Made by a program: the position numbers and the translations under genes
The notes under the pieces: model-generated
Told to the model about the DNA's origin: nothing
Databases searched by the model: none
What the model saw: only the letters and a program-made list of their open reading frames with translations
From: JBMOPD01 sp049323615
GTDB lineage: Bacteria > Bacillota > Desulfotomaculia > Desulfotomaculales > Desulfocucumaceae
Direction: 5' to 3'
Length of the DNA: 64,000 nt
Assembly: GCA_049323615.1 (NCBI GenBank)
Contig: JBMOPD010000107.1
Location: forward strand, 1 to 64,000
Part shown: positions 15,314 to 23,911 of the stretch, piece after piece
Numbering within the stretch: position 1 is the first letter of the stretch
Layout: every line of letters starts with the position of its first letter

Positions 15314-17410
15314 ATGAAAAACTATTTTGATTATTTTTTAAAGCCTGAATCGGTGGCTATTATCGGCGCCTCCACCAGGACCGGGCCGGAGAGCTTTAAC
15401 ATTATCGAGGTGATGAAGGCAAAGGGGTGCAGGGGGGAGATATACCCGGTCAATCCAAAGGCCGGGGAGATATTGGGCATAAAGGCGTATCCGTCCATCC
15501 TGGACATACCGGGCGAGGTTGACCTGGCGGTCATTGCCACGGGAAGAGTGGCAGTGCCCGAACTGGTCCGCCAGTGTGTGAAAAAGCCGGTAAAAGCCAT
15601 CATTATCGTTACCCAGGGTTTTGCCGATGCCGACCCGGAAGGCAAGAAAATGCAGGATCAGATCATGGATATGGTTTCGGGAACCGGGATCAGGGTGATG
15701 GGCCCCAACACCCTGGGGGTGATCAATAATTTTGACAACTTTACCAGCGCCTTTGTGAATGTACCAACAAAATCTTCGCCGGTGGGGGTTATCTGCCAGT
15801 CGGGCATGTTCCTTAACGGTCAGGTGGATATATTCGGCGGGTTCGGATACGGTGTGGATATCGGAAATGCGGCGGACATCGGTTTTAACGAGGTGCTGGA
15901 GTTTTTCGGCCGGGAGGACCGGATTGAGGTCATTAACCTGCACATGGAAGGTATCCGGGGTGGCCGGGAATTCGTGGCCCTGGGCAGGGAAATTACCCGT
16001 AAAAAACCAGTTATAGTGTACAAAACCGGCAGGTCGGAGGAAGGCGCAAGGGCTGCCGGATCCCACAGCGGGTCCCTGGCCGGTGAGGACCACGTATATC
16101 AGGCGGCATTTAAAAAGGCCGGCATCATCAGGGCGGAATCCTTTGACGAGCTGAGGGATTTCAATAAGGCCTTTGCCAAGTATAAAAACGCACCCGGCAA
16201 CAGGGTGGCTGTCATTACCTTTACCGGCGGCGGCGGTATAGCCTTGCTGGATGCCATGGAGCGGAACGGCCTGGTCCCGGCCAAACTGAGCCCGGAGACA
16301 GTAGATAAGATAAGCAGGGTTTTCCCCGACTGGCTGGAGGTCTCCAACCCGTTAGACGTCTGGCCGTCGGTGATGATGTACGGTTTCGGGCAGGTTTACC
16401 CCCCGGTTCTCGAGTATGTCCTCAACGATCCCGGAGTGGACATGATGGTCTGCATCACGGCGTCCCACCACACGGCGGGGGGCGGATTTCCTTACGGGGA
16501 AGATTTTTTCCTGGAGGCGGCCCGAAAGCGGCCGGATAAACCGGTGGCCCTGTGGATTTTCGGCTCGGCCAGGCAAAAGATGACCGAACTGCTGGAAAGC
16601 AGCGGGCCGGTGGCGGTCTTTGCATCTCCCGAAAGGCTGGCCAGGGCCCTGGGGGAGCTTTACCGCTATTATCGCCATATCCGGAAGGAAGGCCTTTCTG
16701 CCGCCGGCAGGCCCGGCAAATATGCCGCCGCCTTGTCGGGGGCAGGAGGCGGAAAGGGGGCCGTGTTGGGCGGGGAAGCCATGGATATGCTGAACTCGGC
16801 GGGCATTCCGGCGGTCCGGGGAAGACTGGCCCGTAACCTGGAAGAGGCCCTGGAGGCGGCCCGGGATATCGGCTATCCCCTGGCCATGAAAGTGGTCAGC
16901 CCTCAGCTGGTCCACAAAACCGAGGCTGGGGGAGTCAGGCTCGGTATACGGGATGAGGAAGACCTGAAGCAGTCTTACCGGTCAATGATGGACGAGGTTG
17001 GGCGAAGGGCGCCGGGGGCCAGGGTGGAGGGAGTGCTGATCCAGGAATGCTTGAGCGGCGGAGTGGAGCTGATACTGGGAGCCAAAAGGGACAGAGAGTT
17101 CGGGCCGGTGCTGGTTTTCGGCCTGGGCGGAATCTACACCGAAATTATAAAGGACGTGGCTTTCCGCATAGCTCCGGTTACCGGGTCCGAGGCCCTGGAG
17201 ATGGTCAGGGAGACCGGGGCCTTTCAGCTGCTGAAGGGGGCCAGGGGAAAGGAGCCGGCGGACATGGATGCCCTGGTGAGGGCCGTAGTGGCCCTGTCGG
17301 ACCTGGTGTCCGGTCACCCGGAGATCTCCGAGGTGGATATAAACCCCCTGCTGGCTACGCCGCAGGGGGTGGTGGCTCTCGACGGGAGGATCATTATTAG
17401 CTTATCCTGA
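15314..17410 (+). CDS. ADP/NDP-forming acyl-CoA ligase, second copy
   Basis: A 698-residue paralogue of the 8913-11015 gene with the same order: CoA-binding domain (ESVAIIGASTRTG, 12-24), ligase domains with the phospho-histidine loop GSHSGSLAG (His251) and a C-terminal ATP-grasp domain containing VHKTEAGGVRLG and FGLGGIYTEIIKD. I place the start at ATG 15314 (GGGGAGA upstream), which aligns with its paralogue; the frame is open 20 codons further up. It has no DRTGG partner. The two copies differ enough to suggest different acyl substrates. A succinyl, propionyl or aryl-acyl substrate is possible, given the fumarate reductase next door. Confidence 0.88.
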   Translation: MKNYFDYFLKPESVAIIGASTRTGPESFNIIEVMKAKGCRGEIYPVNPKAGEILGIKAYPSILDIPGEVDLAVIATGRVAVPELVRQCVKKPVKAIIIVTQGFADADPEGKKMQDQIMDMVSGTGIRVMGPNTLGVINNFDNFTSAFVNVPTKSSPVGVICQSGMFLNGQVDIFGGFGYGVDIGNAADIGFNEVLEFFGREDRIEVINLHMEGIRGGREFVALGREITRKKPVIVYKTGRSEEGARAAGSHSGSLAGEDHVYQAAFKKAGIIRAESFDELRDFNKAFAKYKNAPGNRVAVITFTGGGGIALLDAMERNGLVPAKLSPETVDKISRVFPDWLEVSNPLDVWPSVMMYGFGQVYPPVLEYVLNDPGVDMMVCITASHHTAGGGFPYGEDFFLEAARKRPDKPVALWIFGSARQKMTELLESSGPVAVFASPERLARALGELYRYYRHIRKEGLSAAGRPGKYAAALSGAGGGKGAVLGGEAMDMLNSAGIPAVRGRLARNLEEALEAARDIGYPLAMKVVSPQLVHKTEAGGVRLGIRDEEDLKQSYRSMMDEVGRRAPGARVEGVLIQECLSGGVELILGAKRDREFGPVLVFGLGGIYTEIIKDVAFRIAPVTGSEALEMVRETGAFQLLKGARGKEPADMDALVRAVVALSDLVSGHPEISEVDINPLLATPQGVVALDGRIIISLS

Positions 17411-17430
17411 AGGTAAATAGGGGTCGGAAT

Positions 17431-17458
17431 ACAGGAGACAGGAGACAGGAGACAGAAT
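17431..17458. repeat. Heptamer tandem repeat, ACAGGAG type
   Basis: Three exact ACAGGAG units and one ACAGAAT. This is the cleanest array in the window. Confidence 0.85.
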
Positions 17459-17484
17459 GTGAAAGCCGCACTCTGCAGATGAAA

Positions 17485-17710
17485 CCCCCTCCATGCCGGA
17501 GTGTACGGAGGGGGGAGGACCTTCCAGCCGGAAGCGGGGGTTCCGGAGGTTGTTATCCGGCTCTTGGCGACGGAGCATACGGAATGCCGGCCCGGCCGCA
17601 GGACGCGGCCGGGAGCCCGAACCGAAGCAGGACGCTGAGTTGAGGGCGGTTGGCATGACCGTAAGCGACGAGCATAGAGCCGGTTCAGCCGCAGGAGTGG
17701 GAGCCCGGCT
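17485..17710. other. GC-rich multi-hairpin intergenic element
   Basis: The 327 bp between the acyl-CoA ligase and frdB contain no credible gene but four clean stems: CCCCCTCC/GGAGGGGG (17485-17514), CCGGAA/TTCCGG (17528-17546), CCCGGCCGC/GCGGCCGGG with an AGGAC loop (17591-17613, perfect 9 bp) and AGCCGG/CCGGCT (17678-17710). The content is far more G+C-rich than other gaps here. No T-tract follows the stems, so it is not simply a terminator. It could be a non-autonomous mobile element or structured RNA. Confidence 0.5.
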
Positions 17711-17737
17711 GGAAACCGCACCCCCGGCCAAAGATTT

Positions 17738-18472
17738 TCATTGTCTGTGCAGCAGGCCGAAGGCCGCCATCTTCCTGCGCACGAAGGCCAGCTGCTGCTG
17801 CAGGGGCAGCTGCATGGGGCAGTTGTCGTCGCATGCCATGAGGGCCATGCAGCCGAAAGCTCCCTCATCGGAACCGATTACATCGAAGTATTCTTTTCCC
17901 GACCTTTCATCCCTGGGGTCCACCATGAAGCGGGCCACCCGGTTAATCCCGGCCGCCCCCAGGAAATCCTCCCTGATGTTGGCCGTCACGCACCCCGCGA
18001 TGCAGCAGCCGCACTCAATGCACCTTTCGGCCTCGTATATGTTGAGGGCCACCTGGTTGTCCATGCGCTCCTCCACGGCGTCGGGGTCAAATTCCTTCTC
18101 GCTGTGGATCCAGGCCCCGGTTTTTATGGAGAGCTGCCGGAACCAGGTGCCGGTGTCCACCGAAAGATCGCCGATCAGCTTGAAAACCGGGAGCGGCATC
18201 AGGGTGATGGTTCCTTTTAAATCATTGACCAGGGTTTTGCAGGCCAGCCTAGGCCGGCCGTTGATGATCATGGCGCAGGACCCGCAGATGGCCGCCCGGC
18301 AGACGAAGTCGAACATCAGGGAGGGGTCCAGTTCCTCGCGGATCTTGTTCAGCGCCACGAAGATGGTCATGCCCGGTGCTTCCTCGATGATGTATTCCTG
18401 CATGAAGGGCTTTGTTTCCGGGGTATTGGGGTTGTACCTGAAGATACTGAACTTGCGCTGTTTAGTGCTCAT
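17738..18472 (-). CDS. frdB: Fumarate reductase/succinate dehydrogenase iron-sulfur subunit
   Basis: This subunit passes electrons between the flavin subunit and the membrane haems/menaquinone. The 244 residues show the plant-ferredoxin-type 2Fe-2S site (CRAAICGSC with a distal Cys in RLAC) and the C-terminal cluster-binding motifs CIECGCCIAGC and CMALMACDDNCP. The usual CP after the second motif is CV here. The order on the minus strand is frdC-frdA-frdB, as in epsilonproteobacterial quinol:fumarate reductases. It starts at an ATG, 13 bp after frdA. Confidence 0.92.
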   Translation of the reverse strand: MSTKQRKFSIFRYNPNTPETKPFMQEYIIEEAPGMTIFVALNKIREELDPSLMFDFVCRAAICGSCAMIINGRPRLACKTLVNDLKGTITLMPLPVFKLIGDLSVDTGTWFRQLSIKTGAWIHSEKEFDPDAVEERMDNQVALNIYEAERCIECGCCIAGCVTANIREDFLGAAGINRVARFMVDPRDERSGKEYFDVIGSDEGAFGCMALMACDDNCPMQLPLQQQLAFVRRKMAAFGLLHRQ

Positions 18473-18485
18473 TTTGCCCTCCTTG

Positions 18486-20318
18486 TCAGTTTGCCTTATT
18501 TCCGTCCGCCGAGGAGGCCGAAGATTCGCCGTAGCCGCGGTCCCCCGGAGGCAGTTCGGTTATTTTTACCGGCTCGTACTGGAGTGCGGGCAGGTCGCTG
18601 CCTTCCTTCCAGTAGGCCAGGGTCCGTTTCAACCAGTTGACGTCATCACGCTTGGGATAGTCCTCCCTGGCGTGGCTGCCCCGGCTTTCGGTCCTGGTCA
18701 GCGCCCCGTACGATATGCACAGGGCCAGGCGCAGCATCCCGGGCATACGCAGGGCCACACTTAATTCCGGATTGGCCCATTTTCCGCCGGACCGCAGGCC
18801 TATTTTTTGAGACCTTTCATGCAGCTCCCGCAGCTTGCTGACGGCCTTCTCCAGGTCCGGGCCGTTTCTGAATATGCCCACGTAGTCCATCAGGGTTTGT
18901 TCCATTTCCTTCCTGATCTGGTACACGTTTTCCTTGCCGTTCAGGCCGGAAATCAGGTTGTTGATGCGCTCCTGCTGTTTCCTGGCAAACCCCTGCACCA
19001 GGCTGTAGGAGTAATCCAGCTGGGCGCCCCGGGTGTATTCGGCCACCTTCTGGCCCACTACCCAGCCACTGACAATGGTTTCGGCCAGGGAATTGCCACC
19101 CAGCCGGTTGAATCCGTGCAGGTCCCAGCAGGCCGCCTCGCCCACCGCAAAGAGGCCCTTCAGCCCGTAAGCCACGCCGTCGATGTTGGTCCTAACGCCG
19201 CCCATGCTGTAGTGCTGGGTGGGCCGCACCGGAATCAGGTCCTTGACCGGGTCGATGCCGTTGAAATTCATGCAGATATTTTTGATTTCCCGCAGGTTTG
19301 TATTGATGTGCTTAGCCCCCAGGTGCCTTATATCCAGCCACAGGTGAGGCCCGTAAGGGCTGTCCACACCCAGTCCCTTGCGGATGTGCTGGATCATCCG
19401 GCGGGAAACCACGTCCCGGGAGGCAAGCTCCTTTTTCTTGGGTTCATAGTCGGGCATGAAGCGGTGGTGGTTTTTGTCCAGCAGGTAACCGCCGTCACCC
19501 CTGGCCCCTTCGGTAATCAGTATCCACACCGGAACCATGCCGGTGGGGTGAAACTGAACGGCTTCCATGTTGCCCAGCGGCACAATGCCGGTGTCCAGGG
19601 CGATGGACATGCCGGTACCCTCGTTGATGATGGCGTTGGTGGAAGCCCCGTAGAGCCTTCCGTAACCCCCGGTGGCGATGACGGTGGACTTCGCCAGGTA
19701 TATCCTCAGCGCCCCCGTCCTCAGGCACCTGGCCACCACGCCGAGGCAGGTGGCCCCGTCGTGAATGATGGAGATGGCCTCGGTACGGTCGTGGACGGTG
19801 ATGCCCAGCTTGATTACCACGCTATCCACGGCGTACTGCAGTGTGTGCCCGGTGCCGTCCGCCGTGTAGCAGGTGCGCCACTTGGCCGTGCCGCCGAAAT
19901 CCCTGGCTGTGATCAGGCCCTCCTTATCTTTTGTGTCTTCAATTTCCCTGCCGTCCGGGAGCACCTTTTTCCCGGCCACTACACGGCTCCAGGGGACGCC
20001 CCAGAGAGACATCTGGCGTACCGCCTTGGGCACCGTTTCCACGAACAGCCGGGCCACGTCCTGGTCGCATCCCCAGTCGGAACCCTTGACGGTATCCGCA
20101 AAGTGAATGTCGGTGCTGTCGCCCTTGCCCATGGCGCAGTTACCCAGAGATGCCTGACAGCCTCCCTGGGCGGCGGTGCTGTGAGACCGCCGGGGCGGCA
20201 CCAGGCTCAGTATGATTACATCAAGTCCCCGGGCGGCGGCCTCTATGGCGGCCCTTTCGCCGGCCAGCCCGGCTCCCACCACCAGAACGTCAGTGACAAT
20301 GGTTGTATAGTTTTCCAT
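18486..20318 (-). CDS. frdA: Fumarate reductase/succinate dehydrogenase flavoprotein subunit
   Basis: The catalytic subunit interconverts fumarate and succinate on the cytoplasmic side. About 610 residues: FAD-binding VVGAGLAGERAAIEA near the N-terminus, the His that carries covalent FAD in RRSHSTAAQGG, the substrate loop QFHPTGMVPVWILITEGARG, the catalytic Arg region ASRDVVSRRM and RPTQHYSMGGV. The frame is open about 39 codons further upstream, but the ATG at 20318 has GGAGGT 8 bp away and overlaps the frdC stop (TGATG). In this setting fumarate may be a terminal electron acceptor, or the enzyme may run as succinate dehydrogenase in syntrophic growth. Confidence 0.94.
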   Translation of the reverse strand: MENYTTIVTDVLVVGAGLAGERAAIEAAARGLDVIILSLVPPRRSHSTAAQGGCQASLGNCAMGKGDSTDIHFADTVKGSDWGCDQDVARLFVETVPKAVRQMSLWGVPWSRVVAGKKVLPDGREIEDTKDKEGLITARDFGGTAKWRTCYTADGTGHTLQYAVDSVVIKLGITVHDRTEAISIIHDGATCLGVVARCLRTGALRIYLAKSTVIATGGYGRLYGASTNAIINEGTGMSIALDTGIVPLGNMEAVQFHPTGMVPVWILITEGARGDGGYLLDKNHHRFMPDYEPKKKELASRDVVSRRMIQHIRKGLGVDSPYGPHLWLDIRHLGAKHINTNLREIKNICMNFNGIDPVKDLIPVRPTQHYSMGGVRTNIDGVAYGLKGLFAVGEAACWDLHGFNRLGGNSLAETIVSGWVVGQKVAEYTRGAQLDYSYSLVQGFARKQQERINNLISGLNGKENVYQIRKEMEQTLMDYVGIFRNGPDLEKAVSKLRELHERSQKIGLRSGGKWANPELSVALRMPGMLRLALCISYGALTRTESRGSHAREDYPKRDDVNWLKRTLAYWKEGSDLPALQYEPVKITELPPGDRGYGESSASSADGNKAN

Positions 20319-20953
20319 CAGGCCGCACCTCCCAGTTGAAAAAGTACCCACAGGGCGGCCAGGCCCAGGGTCAGGATGATTACGGTAATGGCCTTGGTGA
20401 CGTAACCCAGGGGCTTTCTCGGAAACCAGCCCCACTTTACAAACTGCCGGTATATGCCGAAGCCGGCGTGGTATTCACCCAGCAGGAGCAAGATCAGGTA
20501 AAACCACCAGAAGGAATTCATCCGGTCGGCGCTGGTTATCGCCCGGATGGGCCAGCCGGTGATCACCATCCACATGTGAATGCTGCCCAGGGCAAATATG
20601 GCGGCCCCGGTGATGACCTGGAACACCCATATCCAGGTGTCGGTGCCGTTGAGCATCCTGGCGTGCCGCCAGATTATTTTCTGTTCCTGGTAGCGGGTGG
20701 GCAGCCTGCGGCCGGCGGCAAGAATATGCATGACAAAAATGACAATTATGAACGGTATGCCCACGTAGGAGAGGTAATAGTCGTCCAGTCCCTTGGAGAG
20801 GGCATTGAACACGTCCACTCCCAGCAGGATGGTGGACACGAATACCATGTGCGTCCACAGGAACCCTACCAGCGTCAGGCCGGTAAACAGCTCAACCAGG
20901 TCATAGTACAGTTCGGCCCTTGGATTTCTGGTCAGTATCTTTTGTACCAGCAT
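20318..20953 (-). CDS. frdC: Fumarate reductase dihaem cytochrome b subunit
   Basis: This 211-residue membrane anchor has five predicted helices and oxidises or reduces menaquinone. Four His in helices match the two b-haem ligand pairs of the Wolinella enzyme: His35, His76, His126 and His162. The Glu two residues before the last ligand (Glu160, in GEYH) corresponds to the residue used there for transmembrane proton transfer, so an electroneutral menaquinol:fumarate reaction is a reasonable inference. It is the first gene of the frdCAB operon and starts at an ATG with a GGAGA site. Confidence 0.9.
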   Translation of the reverse strand: MLVQKILTRNPRAELYYDLVELFTGLTLVGFLWTHMVFVSTILLGVDVFNALSKGLDDYYLSYVGIPFIIVIFVMHILAAGRRLPTRYQEQKIIWRHARMLNGTDTWIWVFQVITGAAIFALGSIHMWMVITGWPIRAITSADRMNSFWWFYLILLLLGEYHAGFGIYRQFVKWGWFPRKPLGYVTKAITVIILTLGLAALWVLFQLGGAA

Positions 20954-21441
20954 GTCTGTCTCCTTTCCTTACCTTTTAAAACTTATACCGGCGCTTTGAA
21001 AAAGCTGTTTTTGTTATTTCGCAAGATTGATGCCAGACCGGGGGGAAAGGAAAAACCATAAAAAAATGCAGTGTTTTCAGCATTTTTAAATACCAGGGCG
21101 GCGCCGGTGACTGTTTTAAGGGGGCTGTTTTTATATAAATATTAGAAAAATAGGCTTGATTACCTTTTAAACTTGAGCTTAAATGGCTGCAACCCTTGTA
21201 AAAAGAGACGATTGAGGCATAAAGAGTTTCTAATAATTAAAAACAATAACGGATTAATTATATCAGAATTATGTTCTTGACAAAACACTTCGCCCCTTCA
21301 GGATCAATAATTTCTTGCCGACGGGTGTCCGGAGCCGGTTCTGAACGGGCTCCGCTAAAAACTCCCGGCCGCTATTATTACCGCAGTATTTCGCCTTTTT
21401 AGAATAGTTAAAAAAATATTGCCGGAAGGCTATATTTGAAG
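20954..21441. other. Gene-free region upstream of frdCAB
   Basis: No ORF here has a credible start and composition. It contains a weak two-sided hairpin (AAAAATGC 21062-21069 / GCATTTTT 21080-21087) and a GGAGCC/GGCTCC hairpin (21331-21353) without a T-tract. The frdCAB promoter should be in this region on the minus strand; a TATAAG at about 20981-20986 is possible, but no -35 supports it. Confidence 0.4.
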
Positions 21442-21470
21442 TTGTCATTATAAAAAATAACCTGTATAAT
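21442..21470 (+). promoter_or_regulatory. Strong sigma-A promoter of the 49-residue membrane peptide gene
   Basis: TTGTCA (21442-21447), a 17-bp spacer and a perfect TATAAT (21465-21470), about 30 bp before the GTG start. It is one of the best promoter matches in the window. Confidence 0.7.
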
Positions 21471-21500
21471 ATATTACAAGAGAAAATACAGGGGGTGCGG

Positions 21501-21650
21501 GTGGTGAGGGAATTAATAGATAGTCACCACAAGCACAAGTTCTGGAACATGGAGGAAATATGCTCCCTGGTTGTGGATATAGCCGGATATCTTGCAGTTT
21601 CGGTGCTTTCGGGCATATTGTTCATTAATATCATCGGTCCCGTTGTATAA
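21501..21650 (+). CDS. Small membrane peptide in its own transcription unit
   Basis: 49 residues from GTG 21501 (or the next GTG, 21504) behind GGGGGTG. The N-terminal part is polar and His-rich (RELIDSHHKHKFWNMEE); the C-terminal 28 residues are one hydrophobic helix (CSLVVDIAGYLAVSVLSGIL and onward) ending IIGPVV. It is framed by a near-consensus promoter and an intrinsic terminator, so it is transcribed alone. It has no recognisable family. The complete unit argues for a real, expressed small protein; a toxin, regulator or respiratory accessory peptide are all possible. Confidence 0.55.
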   Translation: MVRELIDSHHKHKFWNMEEICSLVVDIAGYLAVSVLSGILFINIIGPVV

Positions 21651-21710
21651 GGCTAACACACGGAAATGTCAATAATTTAAGCAGCAAGTGAAAAGAGTTT
21701 CATCCTAATG

Positions 21711-21737
21711 CCTGTGTAATATAGCACAGGGCTTTTT
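21711..21737 (+). terminator. Terminator of the small membrane peptide gene
   Basis: Stem CCTGTG (21711-21716) / CACAGG (21725-21730), then GC and a T-rich tail. The following 248 bp up to the isomerase gene hold no gene that I can identify. Confidence 0.65.
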
Positions 21738-21985
21738 ATTTTTATGCATATTTTCACAATGAGGCTGAATATGTGGTGACAAAATAAGGAATGCAGGATT
21801 GGAGGCTGGCTGACAGATTTTTATTTTCCGGGGCGGCAGGAAAATGAGGGCCGGGGTAGTAAAATAAGGAAACAGGCGCTGCGGATTGAAGCTGGCGCAG
21901 TGGCAATAATGTTAATGACTTTTTCCGGTATGAATTTTGAATGGAAAGATTCTAAAAAATTTTTGAGGTTGTGGTAAATTAAATT

Positions 21986-22762
21986 ATGTACGAAACGATA
22001 ATGTATGAATCAAGCGGCGGAGTGGCCACCATAACGCTGAACAGGCCGGACAGCCTGAACAGCATAAACCGGCAGATGGTGTATGATTTAAGCGGTGCAT
22101 TTAACAAGTGCAGAGATGACGGCGGTATCAGGTGTGTTGTGCTCACCGGGGCCGGGCGGGGGTTTTGTGCCGGGGCCGACCTGAGCGCTGGCTCCATCAA
22201 GAATCCCGATGATATATCCAGGACGCTTAAGGAAAGGTATAATCCGGTAATTAAGTCCATCAGGGAGATGGAGAAGCCCGTAATAGCGGCGGTGAACGGC
22301 GTTGCCGCCGGGGCGGGCTGCAATATGGCCCTGGCCTGCGACCTTGTCATTGCCGCCGGGTCCGCCATTTTTGTCCAGGCTTTTGTAAGGATTGGCCTGG
22401 TGCCGGATGCCGGGGGCAGCTATTTCCTGCCGCGGCTGGTGGGGCCCAAAAAAGCCATGGAGATGGCGCTGCTGGGAGAAAAGATAAGCGCCGCCGAGGC
22501 CGAACGGCTGGGCATGATCAACCGTGTGGTTCCGGACGGGGAGTTTGCGGCCGAAGTGAAAAAACTGGCGGCCAGGCTGGCTTCGGGTCCCAGCTGCCAG
22601 GGAATGATCAAAGCCATGTTTACCAGGTCCCTGGAGATGAACCTGGACGGCTGCCTGGAGATGGAAGCCGGATTTCAGGCAAAGGCGGCGGCCACCGAAG
22701 ATTTTGTGGAGGGTGTCAGCGCTTTTTTACAAAAGAGGGAGGCCGTTTTTAAGGGTAAATAA
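21986..22762 (+). CDS. Enoyl-CoA hydratase/isomerase family protein, PaaG-like isomerase
   Basis: This 258-residue crotonase-fold enzyme acts on acyl-CoA thioesters in the cytoplasm. The two glutamates used by true enoyl-CoA hydratases are absent: the positions are Asn113 (GAGCN) and Phe133 (QAFVRIG). Instead it has Asp141 in GLVPDAGG, the acid/base residue of PaaG-type double-bond isomerases. It should therefore shift a double bond (for example 3-enoyl to 2-enoyl-CoA) rather than add water. It lies 26 bp before a genuine hydratase gene on the same strand, and the two probably act in sequence. Confidence 0.85.
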   Translation: MYETIMYESSGGVATITLNRPDSLNSINRQMVYDLSGAFNKCRDDGGIRCVVLTGAGRGFCAGADLSAGSIKNPDDISRTLKERYNPVIKSIREMEKPVIAAVNGVAAGAGCNMALACDLVIAAGSAIFVQAFVRIGLVPDAGGSYFLPRLVGPKKAMEMALLGEKISAAEAERLGMINRVVPDGEFAAEVKKLAARLASGPSCQGMIKAMFTRSLEMNLDGCLEMEAGFQAKAAATEDFVEGVSAFLQKREAVFKGK

Positions 22763-22788
22763 TTAAAATCCGCGAGGGGGAGTAAAAA

Positions 22789-23571
22789 ATGGGTTATAAC
22801 TATGAAAAACTGGTAGTGGAGAAGGATGACGGGGTTGTGGTGGCGGCAATAAACCATCCGCCCGCCAATGCCATGGCCCAGGGTGTGCTGAGGGACCTGA
22901 ACCAGTTGCTGGACGAAAGCCTGGAAGACGACAGCGTGCGGGTAATTATCATTACCGGAACCGGTGAAAAGCTGTTTTGCGCCGGCGCCGATATTTCCGA
23001 ATTTGCCAGCATCCAGGCGGGGAACGCCCCCAGGATCAACGGCAACGATGTTTATTTCAAGATTGAGAATTACCCCAAGGTGGTTATCGCCGCCCTGCAG
23101 GGAAGCGCTTACGGGGGCGGCCTGGAGCTGGCCTGCGCGTGCCACCTGAGGGTAATGGCGGACAATGCCAAGGTGGGGCTGCCTGAGGTTAAGCTGGGTA
23201 TTATCCCGGGATGGGGCGGCACCCAGCGGCTGCCCAGGTATATCGGCAAGACCAGGGCGCTGGAGATGATCCTTACCGGAGAACCCATAGACGCCAAAAC
23301 GGCGCTGGATTACGGCCTGGTCAACAGAGTGGTCCCGGCCGGCTCCGTTGTGGATGAGGCCAAGGCGCTGGCCAAAAAGCTGGCTGCGGGGGCTCCCATT
23401 GCCCAGCGGGAAATACTGAAGGCCGTGATCAAGGGCCTGGAGACAACACTGGAGGAGGGCGTTTACAAGGTTGAAGGGGCCGGGAGCGCCACGGTCTTTG
23501 CCAGCGAGGACGCCAAGGAAGGACCGATGGCCTTCTTCCAGAAGAGGCCGCCCAACTTTAGGGGGAAGTAG
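22789..23571 (+). CDS. Enoyl-CoA hydratase (crotonase)
   Basis: 260 residues; hydrates trans-2-enoyl-CoA (for example crotonyl-CoA) to 3-hydroxyacyl-CoA. Both catalytic glutamates are present: Glu113 in YGGGLEL and Glu133 in GLPEVKLGIIPGWGG. The CoA-binding start and the C-terminal FFQKRPPNFRGK are typical of clostridial crotonases. It has a strong ribosome binding site (GAGGGGGAG) and is followed by a terminator at 23765. Together with the dehydratase and dehydrogenase that follow, it completes the crotonyl-CoA to acetoacetyl-CoA segment. Confidence 0.92.
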   Translation: MGYNYEKLVVEKDDGVVVAAINHPPANAMAQGVLRDLNQLLDESLEDDSVRVIIITGTGEKLFCAGADISEFASIQAGNAPRINGNDVYFKIENYPKVVIAALQGSAYGGGLELACACHLRVMADNAKVGLPEVKLGIIPGWGGTQRLPRYIGKTRALEMILTGEPIDAKTALDYGLVNRVVPAGSVVDEAKALAKKLAAGAPIAQREILKAVIKGLETTLEEGVYKVEGAGSATVFASEDAKEGPMAFFQKRPPNFRGK

Positions 23572-23764
23572 GAAAAGCTGACGTCCGTTTAAACCGGAAT
23601 TTGGTCGTCTTAGCCCGGGTATATTACCGTTCACCGGATACTGCAGTGGAAAGGCGGTCAATACATAGTAGCATTTTGTTAAATAATTTAACGGGCATGT
23701 TAATTATATAAACATTGAAATGATCATCAACCTGAAAGGGATCAAGTGAATTTGATTTTCTGCC

Positions 23765-23789
23765 GGATCGGTGTCAACCGATCCTTTTT
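23765..23789 (+). terminator. Terminator after the crotonase gene
   Basis: A perfect 7-bp stem GGATCGG/CCGATCC with a 6-base loop, followed by five T. Confidence 0.9.
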
Positions 23790-23878
23790 CATCCCTCGGG
23801 GAGGGCATTTACCCTTTCTTTTTTGTACTGGTACAGAGATTGCTTTACTGTTGGCAATCACGGGTTTGGCAAAGGTTT

Positions 23879-23895
23879 TGATATTAAAAATATCA
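23879..23895. promoter_or_regulatory. Candidate operator upstream of 4-hydroxybutyryl-CoA dehydratase
   Basis: A perfect palindrome TGATATT-AAA-AATATCA, ending 17 bp before the ATG and directly upstream of the ribosome binding site. It is well placed for a repressor. No clear sigma-A promoter was found in 23790-23878. Confidence 0.4.
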
Positions 23896-23911
23896 TAAGG
23901 GAGGAAAAGTT

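Noticed and set aside
17402..17731. ORFs across the GC-rich hairpin region upstream of frdB
   Set aside because: They read through perfect inverted repeats and a heptamer array and have no ribosome binding site; better explained as a structured non-coding element.
18807..20339. 510-codon ORF on the plus strand opposite frdA
   Set aside because: It is antisense to a clearly conserved flavoprotein; the His/Gly/Pro-rich translation is typical of a GC-rich shadow frame, and it has no ribosome binding site.
23848..23880. TTGGCA elements before the 4-hydroxybutyryl-CoA dehydratase gene, considered as a sigma-54 promoter
   Set aside because: No GC dinucleotide occurs at the required distance from either GG.
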